The notes beneath the pieces are model-generated. The model did not search any database, had not been told where the DNA came from, and saw nothing but the letters and a program-made list of their open reading frames with translations. A stretch of 14,016 nucleotides of DNA from Comamonadaceae bacterium (GTDB lineage: Bacteria > Pseudomonadota > Gammaproteobacteria > Burkholderiales > Burkholderiaceae_C): the NCBI GenBank assembly GCA_947374705.1, contig CANCDA010000053.1, positions 1 to 14,016 on the forward strand. Reading direction: 5' to 3'. This document shows, piece by piece, positions 6,883-13,338 of this stretch. Within the stretch, counting starts at the first letter, position 1, and every line of letters begins with the position of its first letter. The position numbers were made by a program, and so were the translations under genes.

Positions 6883-8001
6883 TCAAATCACCTCCAGCTC
6901 CGCGTTCAGCGCACCGGCGGCCTTGATGGCTTGCAGAATGGCCAGCAGGTCTTGTGGCGTGGCGCCCAGCGCGTTCAGGGCACGCACCACATCGGCCAGC
7001 AAGGGTGCGGCGGGCAGTTGGATCAGGATGCCGGGCTCCTGCTTGATCTGGATGTTGGCTTTCTCAGTCACCACCGTTTGCCCGTTGGACAGGGGGCCGG
7101 GCTGGCTGATGATGGGCGTGGAGCTGATGCTGACCGACAGGTTGCCGTGCGCGATGGCGCAGGGCCCGAGTGTGACGGCCTGGTTCAGCACGATGGAGCC
7201 GGTGCGCGAGTTGATGACGACTTTGGCCGAGGGGATGGAGGCCGTCAACGTGATTTCTTCCATTTCCGCAATGAAGGCAATGCGGGCGTTGGCGTCCGTG
7301 GGGGCTTGCACATCCACCGTGCGGCCATCGAGTGCGCGGGCTGAGCCTGCGCCGAAGCGGGCGTTGATGGCCTCGGCCACGCGCCGTGCGGTTTGAAAGT
7401 CTGACGCCTCCAGGCCGAGTTTGATGCTGGCGCCCTCCAGCAACGGTGTGGGCACGGTGCGCTCAATCTGCGCGCCATTGGGCACGCGTCCGGCGCTCAG
7501 GTGGTTGATCTGCACCTTGGAGCCGCCCGCTGAGGCCCCCGCGCCCGCCACGATCAGGTTGCCCTGGGCCAGTGCGTAAATTTCACCATCCGCGCCCTTG
7601 AGCGGTGTGGTGAGCAGCAGGCCACCTTTGAGCGATTTGGCATTGCCCATGGAGGACACGTTCACGTCCATCATCTGGCCGGGCCGGGCAAAGGGCGGGA
7701 GCTGCGCGGTGACCAGCACAGCGGCTACGTTTTTGATTTGCAGCTTGGCCAGTGAGTCGCTTGAGAGCGTGATGCCGAGCTGTTGCAGGTAGTTGCTCAG
7801 GCTTTGCGAGGTGTAGGGCATTTGCGTGGTCTGGTCGCCCGTGCCGTCCAGGCCGATGACCAAGCCAAAGCCGGTCAAGGGGTTGCTGCGCACGCCTTCA
7901 ATCGTGGCGACTTCTTTGATGCGACTGGCTTGGGCCGTGCACGGTAGAAGCAGGCTGCTTATCAGCAGGGCACTCAGCATAAGGTGCAAATGTTTTGTCA
8001 T
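6883..8001 (-). CDS. flgI: Flagellar P-ring protein FlgI
   Basis: 372 residues. FlgI polymerises around the rod in the peptidoglycan layer to form the P ring. A Sec signal peptide is clear: hydrophobic LMLSALLISSLLLP (7-20), with probable cleavage after TAQA (residue 25), giving a mature start SRIKEVATIEGVR. Family landmarks are NPLTGFGLVIGLDGTGDQT (40-58), LPPFARPGQMMDV (101-113), LLLTTPLKGADG (128-139), RTGSIVLN (266-273) and the C-terminal ADVVRALNALGATPQDLLAI. The mature protein has a single cysteine (281), unlike enterobacterial FlgI, which forms an intramolecular disulfide. The ribosome-binding site before ATG 8001 is weak. A 70-base gap, the largest in the operon, precedes it, and I see no convincing promoter there. 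Confidence 0.97.
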   Translation of the reverse strand: MTKHLHLMLSALLISSLLLPCTAQASRIKEVATIEGVRSNPLTGFGLVIGLDGTGDQTTQMPYTSQSLSNYLQQLGITLSSDSLAKLQIKNVAAVLVTAQLPPFARPGQMMDVNVSSMGNAKSLKGGLLLTTPLKGADGEIYALAQGNLIVAGAGASAGGSKVQINHLSAGRVPNGAQIERTVPTPLLEGASIKLGLEASDFQTARRVAEAINARFGAGSARALDGRTVDVQAPTDANARIAFIAEMEEITLTASIPSAKVVINSRTGSIVLNQAVTLGPCAIAHGNLSVSISSTPIISQPGPLSNGQTVVTEKANIQIKQEPGILIQLPAAPLLADVVRALNALGATPQDLLAILQAIKAAGALNAELEVI

Positions 8002-8071
8002 GGTCAGGGGCTCAAGAACTCACAAAACCTGTCGATATAGAGAAGATCAGGTCAAACCATTCTGAGCGGCT

Positions 8072-8785
8072 TCAAAACGGCAGAAAGCTGAAAAAGAAGC
8101 GCGTTAACCAGCCAACTGTTTGCGCTTCGTTGGTCGCGCCGCGCCCTTTGGATTCGACCCGCACATTGGCCACCTGGTTGGAGCTCACGATGCTGCCGGG
8201 CAAGATCACGCGCGGGTCCACCGTGCCTGAAAAACGCAGCACATCCACGTTCTGGTTCACGCCAATTTGCTTTTCACCCACCACCACCAAATGCCCGTTG
8301 GGCAAGACCTCGGACACCGTGGCGGTGATCGAACCTGAGAAGGTGTTGGCGCTCTCGGTGCCGCCCTTGCCCGCAAAGTCGCTGGCCGAATTGGCCCCGA
8401 GCGAGGCCCGGTTTTGCATCTCGGACGGGAACGAGAAACCGGGGAAGGCGGTCAGTCCGCCGGACAGGCTGCTGCTGCGGTTGGCCGTGGAGGTGGACTT
8501 CTGGCTGGCCGTGACGTTCTCCACAATCTGAATGGTCAGCGTGTCGCCCACCAGCCGGGCTCTGCGGTCTTCAAACGCAGGGCGATAACTCACGGTTTGA
8601 AACAGGCTGCCGGTGACAGGGCGCAGCCCCAAGGCCGGGGCGGCGGGTGCTACGGCGGCCGACTTGGACTCGGCAAAATCGACCTTGACCGTTTGTGACA
8701 GCGACTCGCAGCCGCTGAGCAGCAGAGCTGCATTCACGGCGCTCACGGCGCTGACGAGGAGGAGCCAGGGGCGTGCGGCGGCCAT
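8072..8785 (-). CDS. flgH: Flagellar L-ring lipoprotein FlgH
   Basis: 237 residues from ATG 8785. FlgH forms the outer-membrane L ring around the rod. The N-terminus is a lipoprotein signal: a basic start, a hydrophobic run, then the lipobox LLSGC with the lipidated Cys at residue 26. Conserved parts include GDTLTIQIVENVTASQKS, SGSITATVSEVLPNGHLVV, GEKQIGVN and RFSGTVDPRVI, with a C-terminus rich in Phe (FFFSFLPF). The start is ambiguous by one codon: GTG 8788 overlaps the flgG stop by three bases. ATG 8785 overlaps it by one (TGATG) and is preferred as the stronger start codon. Either way translation is probably coupled to flgG, because no strong ribosome-binding site is seen. Confidence 0.96.
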   Translation of the reverse strand: MAAARPWLLLVSAVSAVNAALLLSGCESLSQTVKVDFAESKSAAVAPAAPALGLRPVTGSLFQTVSYRPAFEDRRARLVGDTLTIQIVENVTASQKSTSTANRSSSLSGGLTAFPGFSFPSEMQNRASLGANSASDFAGKGGTESANTFSGSITATVSEVLPNGHLVVVGEKQIGVNQNVDVLRFSGTVDPRVILPGSIVSSNQVANVRVESKGRGATNEAQTVGWLTRFFFSFLPF

Positions 8786-9567
8786 CACAGCTGCCCCAGT
8801 TTTTGCAGCATCTGATCCGAGGTTTGAATCGCCTTGGAATTCATCTCATAAGCGCGCTGGGTCTGGATCATGCTGACCAGCTCCTGCACCACATTGACGT
8901 TGGAGGTCTCCACATAACCCTGCATCAACGAGCCCATGCCGTTGGCCCCGGGCGTGCCGGCCTGCGGCTGGCCCGAGGCGGGGCTCTCGGCATACAGGTT
9001 TTGGCCACGTGGATCGAGGCCTGCCGGGTTGACGAAGTTGGCCAGCGTAATCGTGCCAATGGGTTGCGGTGCGACGTTGCCGGGGATCATGGCCGTGACC
9101 GTGCCGTCGGCCGCAATACTGACCCCTTTGGCATTGGCAGGCACGGTCACGCCATTGGCGACCGGGTGGCCGGTGGCGGTGACGAGTCGGCCCTGCGCGT
9201 CGATTTGAAACGAGCCGTCGCGCGTGTAGTTGAGCGTGCCGTCGGGCATGGTGATCTGGAAGAAGCCATTGCCCTGAATCGCCACGTCCATGGCGTTGCT
9301 GGACTGCTGCACATTGCCCTGCGCAAACGAGCGGCTGGTGGCCACGGTGCGCACGCCCAGGCCCACCTGCAAACCCGTAGGTAACTGCGATTGCTCCGAG
9401 CTGCTGGAGCCGACCTGGCGCAGGTTTTGGTACATCAGGTCTTCAAACACGGCATGGGCGCGTTTGAAGCCGGTGGTGGAAACATTGGCCAGGTTGTTGG
9501 AGATGATGTCCAACTGGGTTTGCTGAGCTTCCATGCCGGTTTTTGATATCCACAGTGAGTTGATCAT
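8785..9567 (-). CDS. flgG: Flagellar distal rod protein FlgG
   Basis: 260 residues, matching the usual FlgG length. It forms the distal rod joining the proximal rod to the hook. It begins MINSLWISKTGMEAQQTQLD and carries the axial-protein signature ISNNLANVSTTGFKR (22-36). The segment around 43-68 (DLMYQNLRQVGSSSSEQSQL, then PTGLQVG) is the FlgG-specific stretch that distinguishes it from FlgF and FlgE. MDVAIQGNGFFQI (93-105) is the conserved D1 motif, and the C-terminal helix ends RAYEMNSKAIQTSDQMLQKL. ATG 9567 follows AAAAGGA at seven bases. It lies 14 bases after flgF and overlaps flgH. Export is by the flagellar type III pathway, and no signal peptide is present. Confidence 0.97.
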   Translation of the reverse strand: MINSLWISKTGMEAQQTQLDIISNNLANVSTTGFKRAHAVFEDLMYQNLRQVGSSSSEQSQLPTGLQVGLGVRTVATSRSFAQGNVQQSSNAMDVAIQGNGFFQITMPDGTLNYTRDGSFQIDAQGRLVTATGHPVANGVTVPANAKGVSIAADGTVTAMIPGNVAPQPIGTITLANFVNPAGLDPRGQNLYAESPASGQPQAGTPGANGMGSLMQGYVETSNVNVVQELVSMIQTQRAYEMNSKAIQTSDQMLQKLGQL

Positions 9568-9581
9568 GATGTGTTCCTTTT

Positions 9582-10322
9582 TTAGCTTTGCAGATTCAGC
9601 AACTGCGAGGCCGATTTGTCATTGGTCTCGGCGTTTTGCAGCAAGCGCATTTGCACCTCGAACTGACGCGCGGTCTGGATCATGCCCACCATGGTCTCCA
9701 CCGCATTCACGTTGGAGCCCTCCAGCGTGCCCGTGGTCAGCCGGGCCGTGGCACTGCTGGGCAGCGGGTCGCCCGAGGCGGCTCGAAACAGACCGTCGGT
9801 GCCGCGCTTGAGCGGGTCTTGTGCATCGGGCGTCACCATCTTTAACTTTCCCACATTGGCCGCAGGCTGGTTGCCGAGCTTGGCGCTCAGCGTGCCGTCT
9901 GAGCCCAAGCTCACGCTGGCCCCCAGGGGCAAGGTGATCGGTGCACCACCGTCTGAGAGCACCGTCAAACCATTGCCCGTCATCAGCGTGCCCTGAGGCG
10001 ACACTTCAAACGCACCGTTGCGGGTGTAGGCCTCCGTGCCGTCCAGGCCCTGCACGGCAAACCAGCTATTGCCCTGGGCCATCGCGTCCAGGTCGCGCCC
10101 CGTGCGCTGCGCGGGGCCAGCAGTGTCCAGATGTCCGGCGGTGGCTTCGAGTGAGAACACCCGTGTCGCCAACCCATCGCCCTGCAAGGGCACGGCGCGG
10201 AAGGTGGACAGCTCGGCACGAAAGCCGTTGGTGGACGCGTTGGCCAGGTTGTTGGACAACACGGCTTGCCGGTGGGACGCGGCGTTGGCCCCGGTCATGG
10301 CGGTGTAGATCAGGCGATCCAT
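9582..10322 (-). CDS. flgF: Flagellar proximal rod protein FlgF
   Basis: 246 residues from ATG 10322. The start is set by the family-typical opening MDRLIYTAMTGANAASHRQ. The frame extends 12 codons upstream to a TTG (10358), but those residues resemble nothing in FlgF and would begin at the flgE stop. The axial signature LSNNLANASTNGFR (22-35) and the C-terminal SNVNAVETMVGMIQTARQFE confirm a rod protein. The middle motif reads AMAQGNSWFAVQGLDG (80-95), in place of the hook's MDVAI-GNGFF. It is slightly more divergent than FlgG, as is normal for FlgF. It sits 37 bases after flgE and 14 before flgG. Only a weak purine stretch precedes the ATG. Confidence 0.95.
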   Translation of the reverse strand: MDRLIYTAMTGANAASHRQAVLSNNLANASTNGFRAELSTFRAVPLQGDGLATRVFSLEATAGHLDTAGPAQRTGRDLDAMAQGNSWFAVQGLDGTEAYTRNGAFEVSPQGTLMTGNGLTVLSDGGAPITLPLGASVSLGSDGTLSAKLGNQPAANVGKLKMVTPDAQDPLKRGTDGLFRAASGDPLPSSATARLTTGTLEGSNVNAVETMVGMIQTARQFEVQMRLLQNAETNDKSASQLLNLQS

Positions 10323-10359
10323 GGGGTGCTCGTTTCCGTCGTGCGTTGGCTGGCGCAAC

Positions 10360-11574
10360 TCAATGCATGTTCACCAGGGTTTGCATGATCGCGTCTTGCG
10401 TCTTGATGGTCTGTGCACTGGCCTGGTAGGCGCGTTGTGCGGTCATCATGTTGACCAGCTCGGCGGTCAGGTCGATGTTGGAATCCTCCAGCGCACCTGA
10501 CTGGGTGGCGCCGAATTTGCCCTGGCCCGGTTGCCCTTGGATGGGTTGGCCTGAGCTGGCGGTTTCGACCCAATTGCCGCCATCAATTTGCGCCAGACCC
10601 TGCACATTGCGAAAGTCGGCCAAGGCCAGCATGCCCCCCGCCTGGGACTGACCGTTGGAGTAGTTGGTGGTGATGACACCATCTTTGCCGATCTTCAGGC
10701 TGGTGAGTGAGCCTGGTGGGTAGCCGTCTTGCGTCAAATTGGAGACGCTGAAGCTGGCCCCATACTGCGTGGCTTTGCTCAGGTCAACCGTGACGGGAAA
10801 GGCCGGCACGGTGCTGGGGGCGGGGGGTGTCAAGTTCAGCGTCATGGGGCTGCCGCTGGTCAGCTTGCCGGTGGCATCAAAGACGAGTGAGCCGACGGAG
10901 GTGCCGGTCAGGGAGTCATAAACATCCCACTGGTCGGTGGCCGCTGCGGCCGGCGCTACTTTCTGAAAATACAAACTCACGGGCAGCGTCACGCCCTGTG
11001 AGTCGTAGGCCGTGAGGGCCGTTCCGTAGGTGGACAAAGGTGTGGGCGGCACGGCCGTGGCGGCAATCGGTGCGCGGGCGTCCAGGTTGAACTCGGTGCT
11101 GATGGAGGAGGTTTGCTTGGCGGCAATCGGTGCGCTGGTGGGCAGTTTCAAGGGTGCGGCCGACACGCTGGTGGGCACACCCGCCGAGGTGGTTTGGTAG
11201 CCCATGACTTTGCCACCGGTGTTGGACACCATATTGCCCTGGCTGTCGAGCTTGAACTGCCCGGAGCGCGAGTAGGCCGAGGTGCCATCGGGCAATAACA
11301 ACTGGAAAAAACCATTGCCATTGATGGCCACGTCCAGGTTGTTGCCCGTCATGGTGATGTTGCCCTGGCTGAAGGACTGTGACACGGTGGCCACCGACAC
11401 GCCGATGCCGTCGCCATTGCCCCCGCCCGCGCCCAGCGAGGCGGCCACCACTTCAGAAAACTCCACGCGCGAGCCTTTCATGCCAATGGTGTTGGCGTTG
11501 GCAATGTTGTTGCCAATCACGTCCAGATTGCGACTGGCAGAAGCTAAACCGGAGAGGCCTGATTGAGATGCCAT
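10360..11574 (-). CDS. flgE: Flagellar hook protein FlgE
   Basis: 404 residues, typical for a hook subunit. The N-terminus, LSGLASASRNLDVIGNNIAN (7-26), is the hook D0 signature and runs on as ANTIGMKGSRVEF. TGNNLDVAINGNGFFQL (76-92) is the conserved D1 motif. The C-terminal D0 helix reads DSNIDLTAELVNMMTAQRAY (365-384), then QTIKTQDAIMQTLVN. The middle (about 145-330) is the variable outer-domain region, rich in Ala, Ser, Thr and Pro. APIAA occurs twice, 20 residues apart (148-152, 168-172). ATG 11574 has AAGGAG six bases upstream. The subunit is exported by the type III apparatus and assembled under the FlgD cap encoded just upstream. Stop TGA is at 10360-10362. Confidence 0.97.
   Translation of the reverse strand: MASQSGLSGLASASRNLDVIGNNIANANTIGMKGSRVEFSEVVAASLGAGGGNGDGIGVSVATVSQSFSQGNITMTGNNLDVAINGNGFFQLLLPDGTSAYSRSGQFKLDSQGNMVSNTGGKVMGYQTTSAGVPTSVSAAPLKLPTSAPIAAKQTSSISTEFNLDARAPIAATAVPPTPLSTYGTALTAYDSQGVTLPVSLYFQKVAPAAAATDQWDVYDSLTGTSVGSLVFDATGKLTSGSPMTLNLTPPAPSTVPAFPVTVDLSKATQYGASFSVSNLTQDGYPPGSLTSLKIGKDGVITTNYSNGQSQAGGMLALADFRNVQGLAQIDGGNWVETASSGQPIQGQPGQGKFGATQSGALEDSNIDLTAELVNMMTAQRAYQASAQTIKTQDAIMQTLVNMH
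11058..11135. repeat. 18-base perfect direct repeat inside flgE, 60-base period
   Basis: The plus-strand sequence TGGCGGCAATCGGTGCGC occurs at 11058-11075 and again at 11118-11135, exactly 60 bases apart. The offset is a multiple of three, so both copies encode APIAA in frame within the outer domain of the hook protein. The 42 bases between copies are not repeated. Confidence 0.9.
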
Positions 11575-11604
11575 GATGGGCTCCTTGGGTGAAAAGAGGT
11601 TGAG

Positions 11605-12291
11605 TTAAAGAATGGCCGCGACGTCGCTGTAACTCACAGCGCGACCGCTTTGCAGTTGGATGGACAGCGCGCCGTTGACCGCGCCCACCGAGACGACTTT
11701 CTCGCGCACCAGCGTCGTGCTGGCCACGGGTTTTTGACCCAGGGTGGCGTTGACGCGGTAGCTGAGCTTGCCCGCGCCCTGGTAGCTGCTGGTGTTCCAG
11801 TCAAAACTGTGCCGACCTGCGGCCTGCGTGCCCATGTTGACGCTGTCCAGAACCTGACCGCTGGGGCTCAAAATATCGACGCTGACGTTGTCCGCCGCAC
11901 CGGCCAAATCAAAGGCCGCGCTGGCCAGACCGGTGCTCGCGTTGGGCGTGAGCGTGGTGCCCGCCGTGAGCACGTCTTGCCCCACCATGCTGCTGCCCTG
12001 CAAGACCTGCATGGCGCTGAATTGCGCGGCCATGCCGGTGAGGGTTTGGTTGAGTTGCTGAATGCCGTTGACGGTGTTGATCTGTGCCATCTGGCTCGTC
12101 ATCTGCGCGTTGTCCATGGGGTTCATCGGATCCTGGTTGTGGATTTGCGCGACCAAGAGTTTGAGGAAACGGTCTTGCATGGCCGCAGGGTCGGTGGTGG
12201 TGTCGCTGTTGGCCGCCGCAGATGGGGTGGTGGCCGAACTGTTGCTCGGGCCGGTGAGGGTGTTGGTGGCATTGCCGGTGGCGGAGATCAT
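11605..12291 (-). CDS. flgD: Flagellar hook capping protein FlgD
   Basis: 228 residues. FlgD forms the temporary cap under which hook subunits assemble and is absent from the finished flagellum. The first 35 residues are a low-complexity Ser/Thr/Asn/Ala stretch, as usual for the exported N-terminus. The diagnostic block is FLKLLVAQIHNQDPMNPMDN (42-61), then AQMTSQMAQINTV. The C-terminal part (about 105-228) is the beta-rich FlgD/Ig-like region, with DILSPSGQVLDSVNMG (139-154) and HSFDWN (161-166) as recognisable points. It lies 17 bases after flgC and 30 before flgE. The ribosome-binding site is weak (an AGAAAG stretch about nine bases before ATG 12291), suggesting reliance on upstream translation. 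Confidence 0.96.
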   Translation of the reverse strand: MISATGNATNTLTGPSNSSATTPSAAANSDTTTDPAAMQDRFLKLLVAQIHNQDPMNPMDNAQMTSQMAQINTVNGIQQLNQTLTGMAAQFSAMQVLQGSSMVGQDVLTAGTTLTPNASTGLASAAFDLAGAADNVSVDILSPSGQVLDSVNMGTQAAGRHSFDWNTSSYQGAGKLSYRVNATLGQKPVASTTLVREKVVSVGAVNGALSIQLQSGRAVSYSDVAAIL

Positions 12292-12308
12292 GGTGTGTGC
12301 TTTCTGCG

Positions 12309-12713
12309 TTATTGCCCGATTTGCAGGGTCTTGAGCAAGAGGGTTTTGGCGGTGTTCATGACTTCGACGTTGTTTTGGTAGGAGCGCGACGCCGAGATCA
12401 TGTTGACCATCTCTTCCACCGGGTTCACGTTGGAGTGCGTGACGTAGCCTTCGGCGTCCGATGAAGGGTGGTTAGGGTCATGCACCCGGCGGCCTGGCGC
12501 CTGGTTTTCCTGAACGCTTTTGACATTGACGCCGGCGGAAGCGTCTGCCCCCATCAACACCGTCTCAAAAACCAACTGCTTGCCCTTGTAGGCCTTGCCA
12601 TCCGGCCCGGCCACAGCGTCGGCATTGGCCAGGTTGCTGGCCACCACATTGAGGCGCTGCGACTGCGCGCTGATGGCACTGGCTGAGACGCCGAAAATTG
12701 AAAACATGGACAT
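12309..12713 (-). CDS. flgC: Flagellar proximal rod protein FlgC
   Basis: 134 residues from ATG 12713, matching normal FlgC length. The start was chosen because GGAG lies seven bases upstream and MSMFSIFGVSASAISAQSQR matches the family opening. A TTG two codons earlier (12719) and an ATG two codons later (12707) are less likely. Further evidence is LNVVASNLANADAVAGPDG (21-39), KAYKGKQLVFE, the motif RRVHDPNHPSSDAEGYV (75-91) and the nearly invariant C-terminus SNVNPVEEMVNMISASRSYQ followed by NNVEVMNTAKTLLLKTL. FlgC stacks with FlgB and FlgF in the proximal rod and is exported by the type III apparatus. Confidence 0.97.
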   Translation of the reverse strand: MSMFSIFGVSASAISAQSQRLNVVASNLANADAVAGPDGKAYKGKQLVFETVLMGADASAGVNVKSVQENQAPGRRVHDPNHPSSDAEGYVTHSNVNPVEEMVNMISASRSYQNNVEVMNTAKTLLLKTLQIGQ

Positions 12714-12742
12714 GGTCAATCTCCACTGGGTTAATCAAAATC

Positions 12743-13177
12743 TCACTGCCCCTGAATGGCACTGAGCAAGGTTTTGGACTGGCTGTTGATGAAGCGCAGC
12801 GTGGACTCATAGCGCACCGCGTTGTCCACAAACTTGCTGCGCTCGCGGTCCAGGTCCACGCTGTTGTTGTCCATGCTGGGTTGGCTGGGCGTGGTGTAGG
12901 CCAGTGGCTGTGCGCCACCCAACTCGCCGGTGGAAGCGCTCAAGGGCATGTGCCGTGCATGTGAAGCCTGAGCTGCCTTGGCAGTGCTTGTCGCCACCAT
13001 CGTCAGGCCACTGCTGCTGGTCATCTGCGACATGGCCTCCTGGAAATTGAGTTCGCGTGCGGCATAGCCTGGGGTGTCTGCGTTGGCAATGTTGCTGGCA
13101 ATCACGCGCTGGCGTTCAGCGCGCACCACCAGAGCTTTGGCCTGAAAGTCCAACGCGCTGTTCATTTGTGCAAACAT
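12743..13177 (-). CDS. flgB: Flagellar basal-body rod protein FlgB
   Basis: 144 residues; first gene of the operon and the most MS-ring-proximal rod component. The N-terminal signature QRVIASNIANADTPGYAARE (23-42), followed by LNFQEAM, is the FlgB/rod motif. The C-terminal helix VDLDRERSKFVDNAVRYEST (107-126) and FINSQSKTLLSAIQG complete the axial coiled coil. ATG 13177 is preceded by GAGGTGA, a strong Shine-Dalgarno match about four bases away, in keeping with the head of an operon. The 161 bases upstream are shared with the divergent flgA, so the main operon promoter is expected there. Confidence 0.97.
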   Translation of the reverse strand: MFAQMNSALDFQAKALVVRAERQRVIASNIANADTPGYAARELNFQEAMSQMTSSSGLTMVATSTAKAAQASHARHMPLSASTGELGGAQPLAYTTPSQPSMDNNSVDLDRERSKFVDNAVRYESTLRFINSQSKTLLSAIQGQ

Positions 13178-13338
13178 GACTCACCTCATCTTCTGGTTGA
13201 CAAGCTCTGAGCGAGTGCCAAAGCTTCAAACGTTCGGTCAGTATGGGGAAAACTTGAATCGGTGAGTTGGAAAATTGCAGGCGATTTCACCCGCATTTGC
13301 GTGCCTTGTGAGCGAGCCACCTGCGTACAGTGGTGGCT
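13178..13338. promoter_or_regulatory. Divergent flgB operon / flgA control region
   Basis: These 161 bases separate the divergent flgB operon and flgA, so both promoters should lie here. No convincing sigma-70, sigma-28 or sigma-54 promoter can be read by eye. TTGACA at 13197-13202 (plus strand) has no good -10 partner. On the minus strand, 13280-13297 reads AATGC, a five-base gap, then AAATCGCC. This partly resembles one half of the enterobacterial FlhDC box (AAYGS N2-3 AAATARCG) but has the wrong spacer and no second half. Direct control by FlhDC would fit class II flagellar genes but remains inference. Confidence 0.5.
13315..13338 (+). promoter_or_regulatory. Inverted repeat abutting the flgA start codon
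   Basis: AGCCACC (13315-13321) and GGTGGCT (13332-13338) form a perfect 7-base inverted repeat with a 10-base loop, ending at the base immediately before the flgA ATG (13339). The 3' arm contains GGTGG, the only purine-rich stretch near the start, so folding in the mRNA would mask the likely ribosome-binding site. It could instead be a protein-binding dyad or chance in GC-rich DNA. Confidence 0.4.

Noticed and set aside
10323..10358. N-terminal extension of FlgF from a TTG at 10358
   Set aside because: The extra 12 residues do not resemble FlgF, and MDRLIYTAM at 10322 is the standard start.
13197..13202. TTGACA as a sigma-70 -35 element for flgA
   Set aside because: No acceptable -10 hexamer lies 16-18 bases downstream.
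13256..13265. CCGAT on the minus strand as a sigma-28 -10 core
   Set aside because: The flanking bases and the -35 position 11 bases away do not match the sigma-28 consensus.
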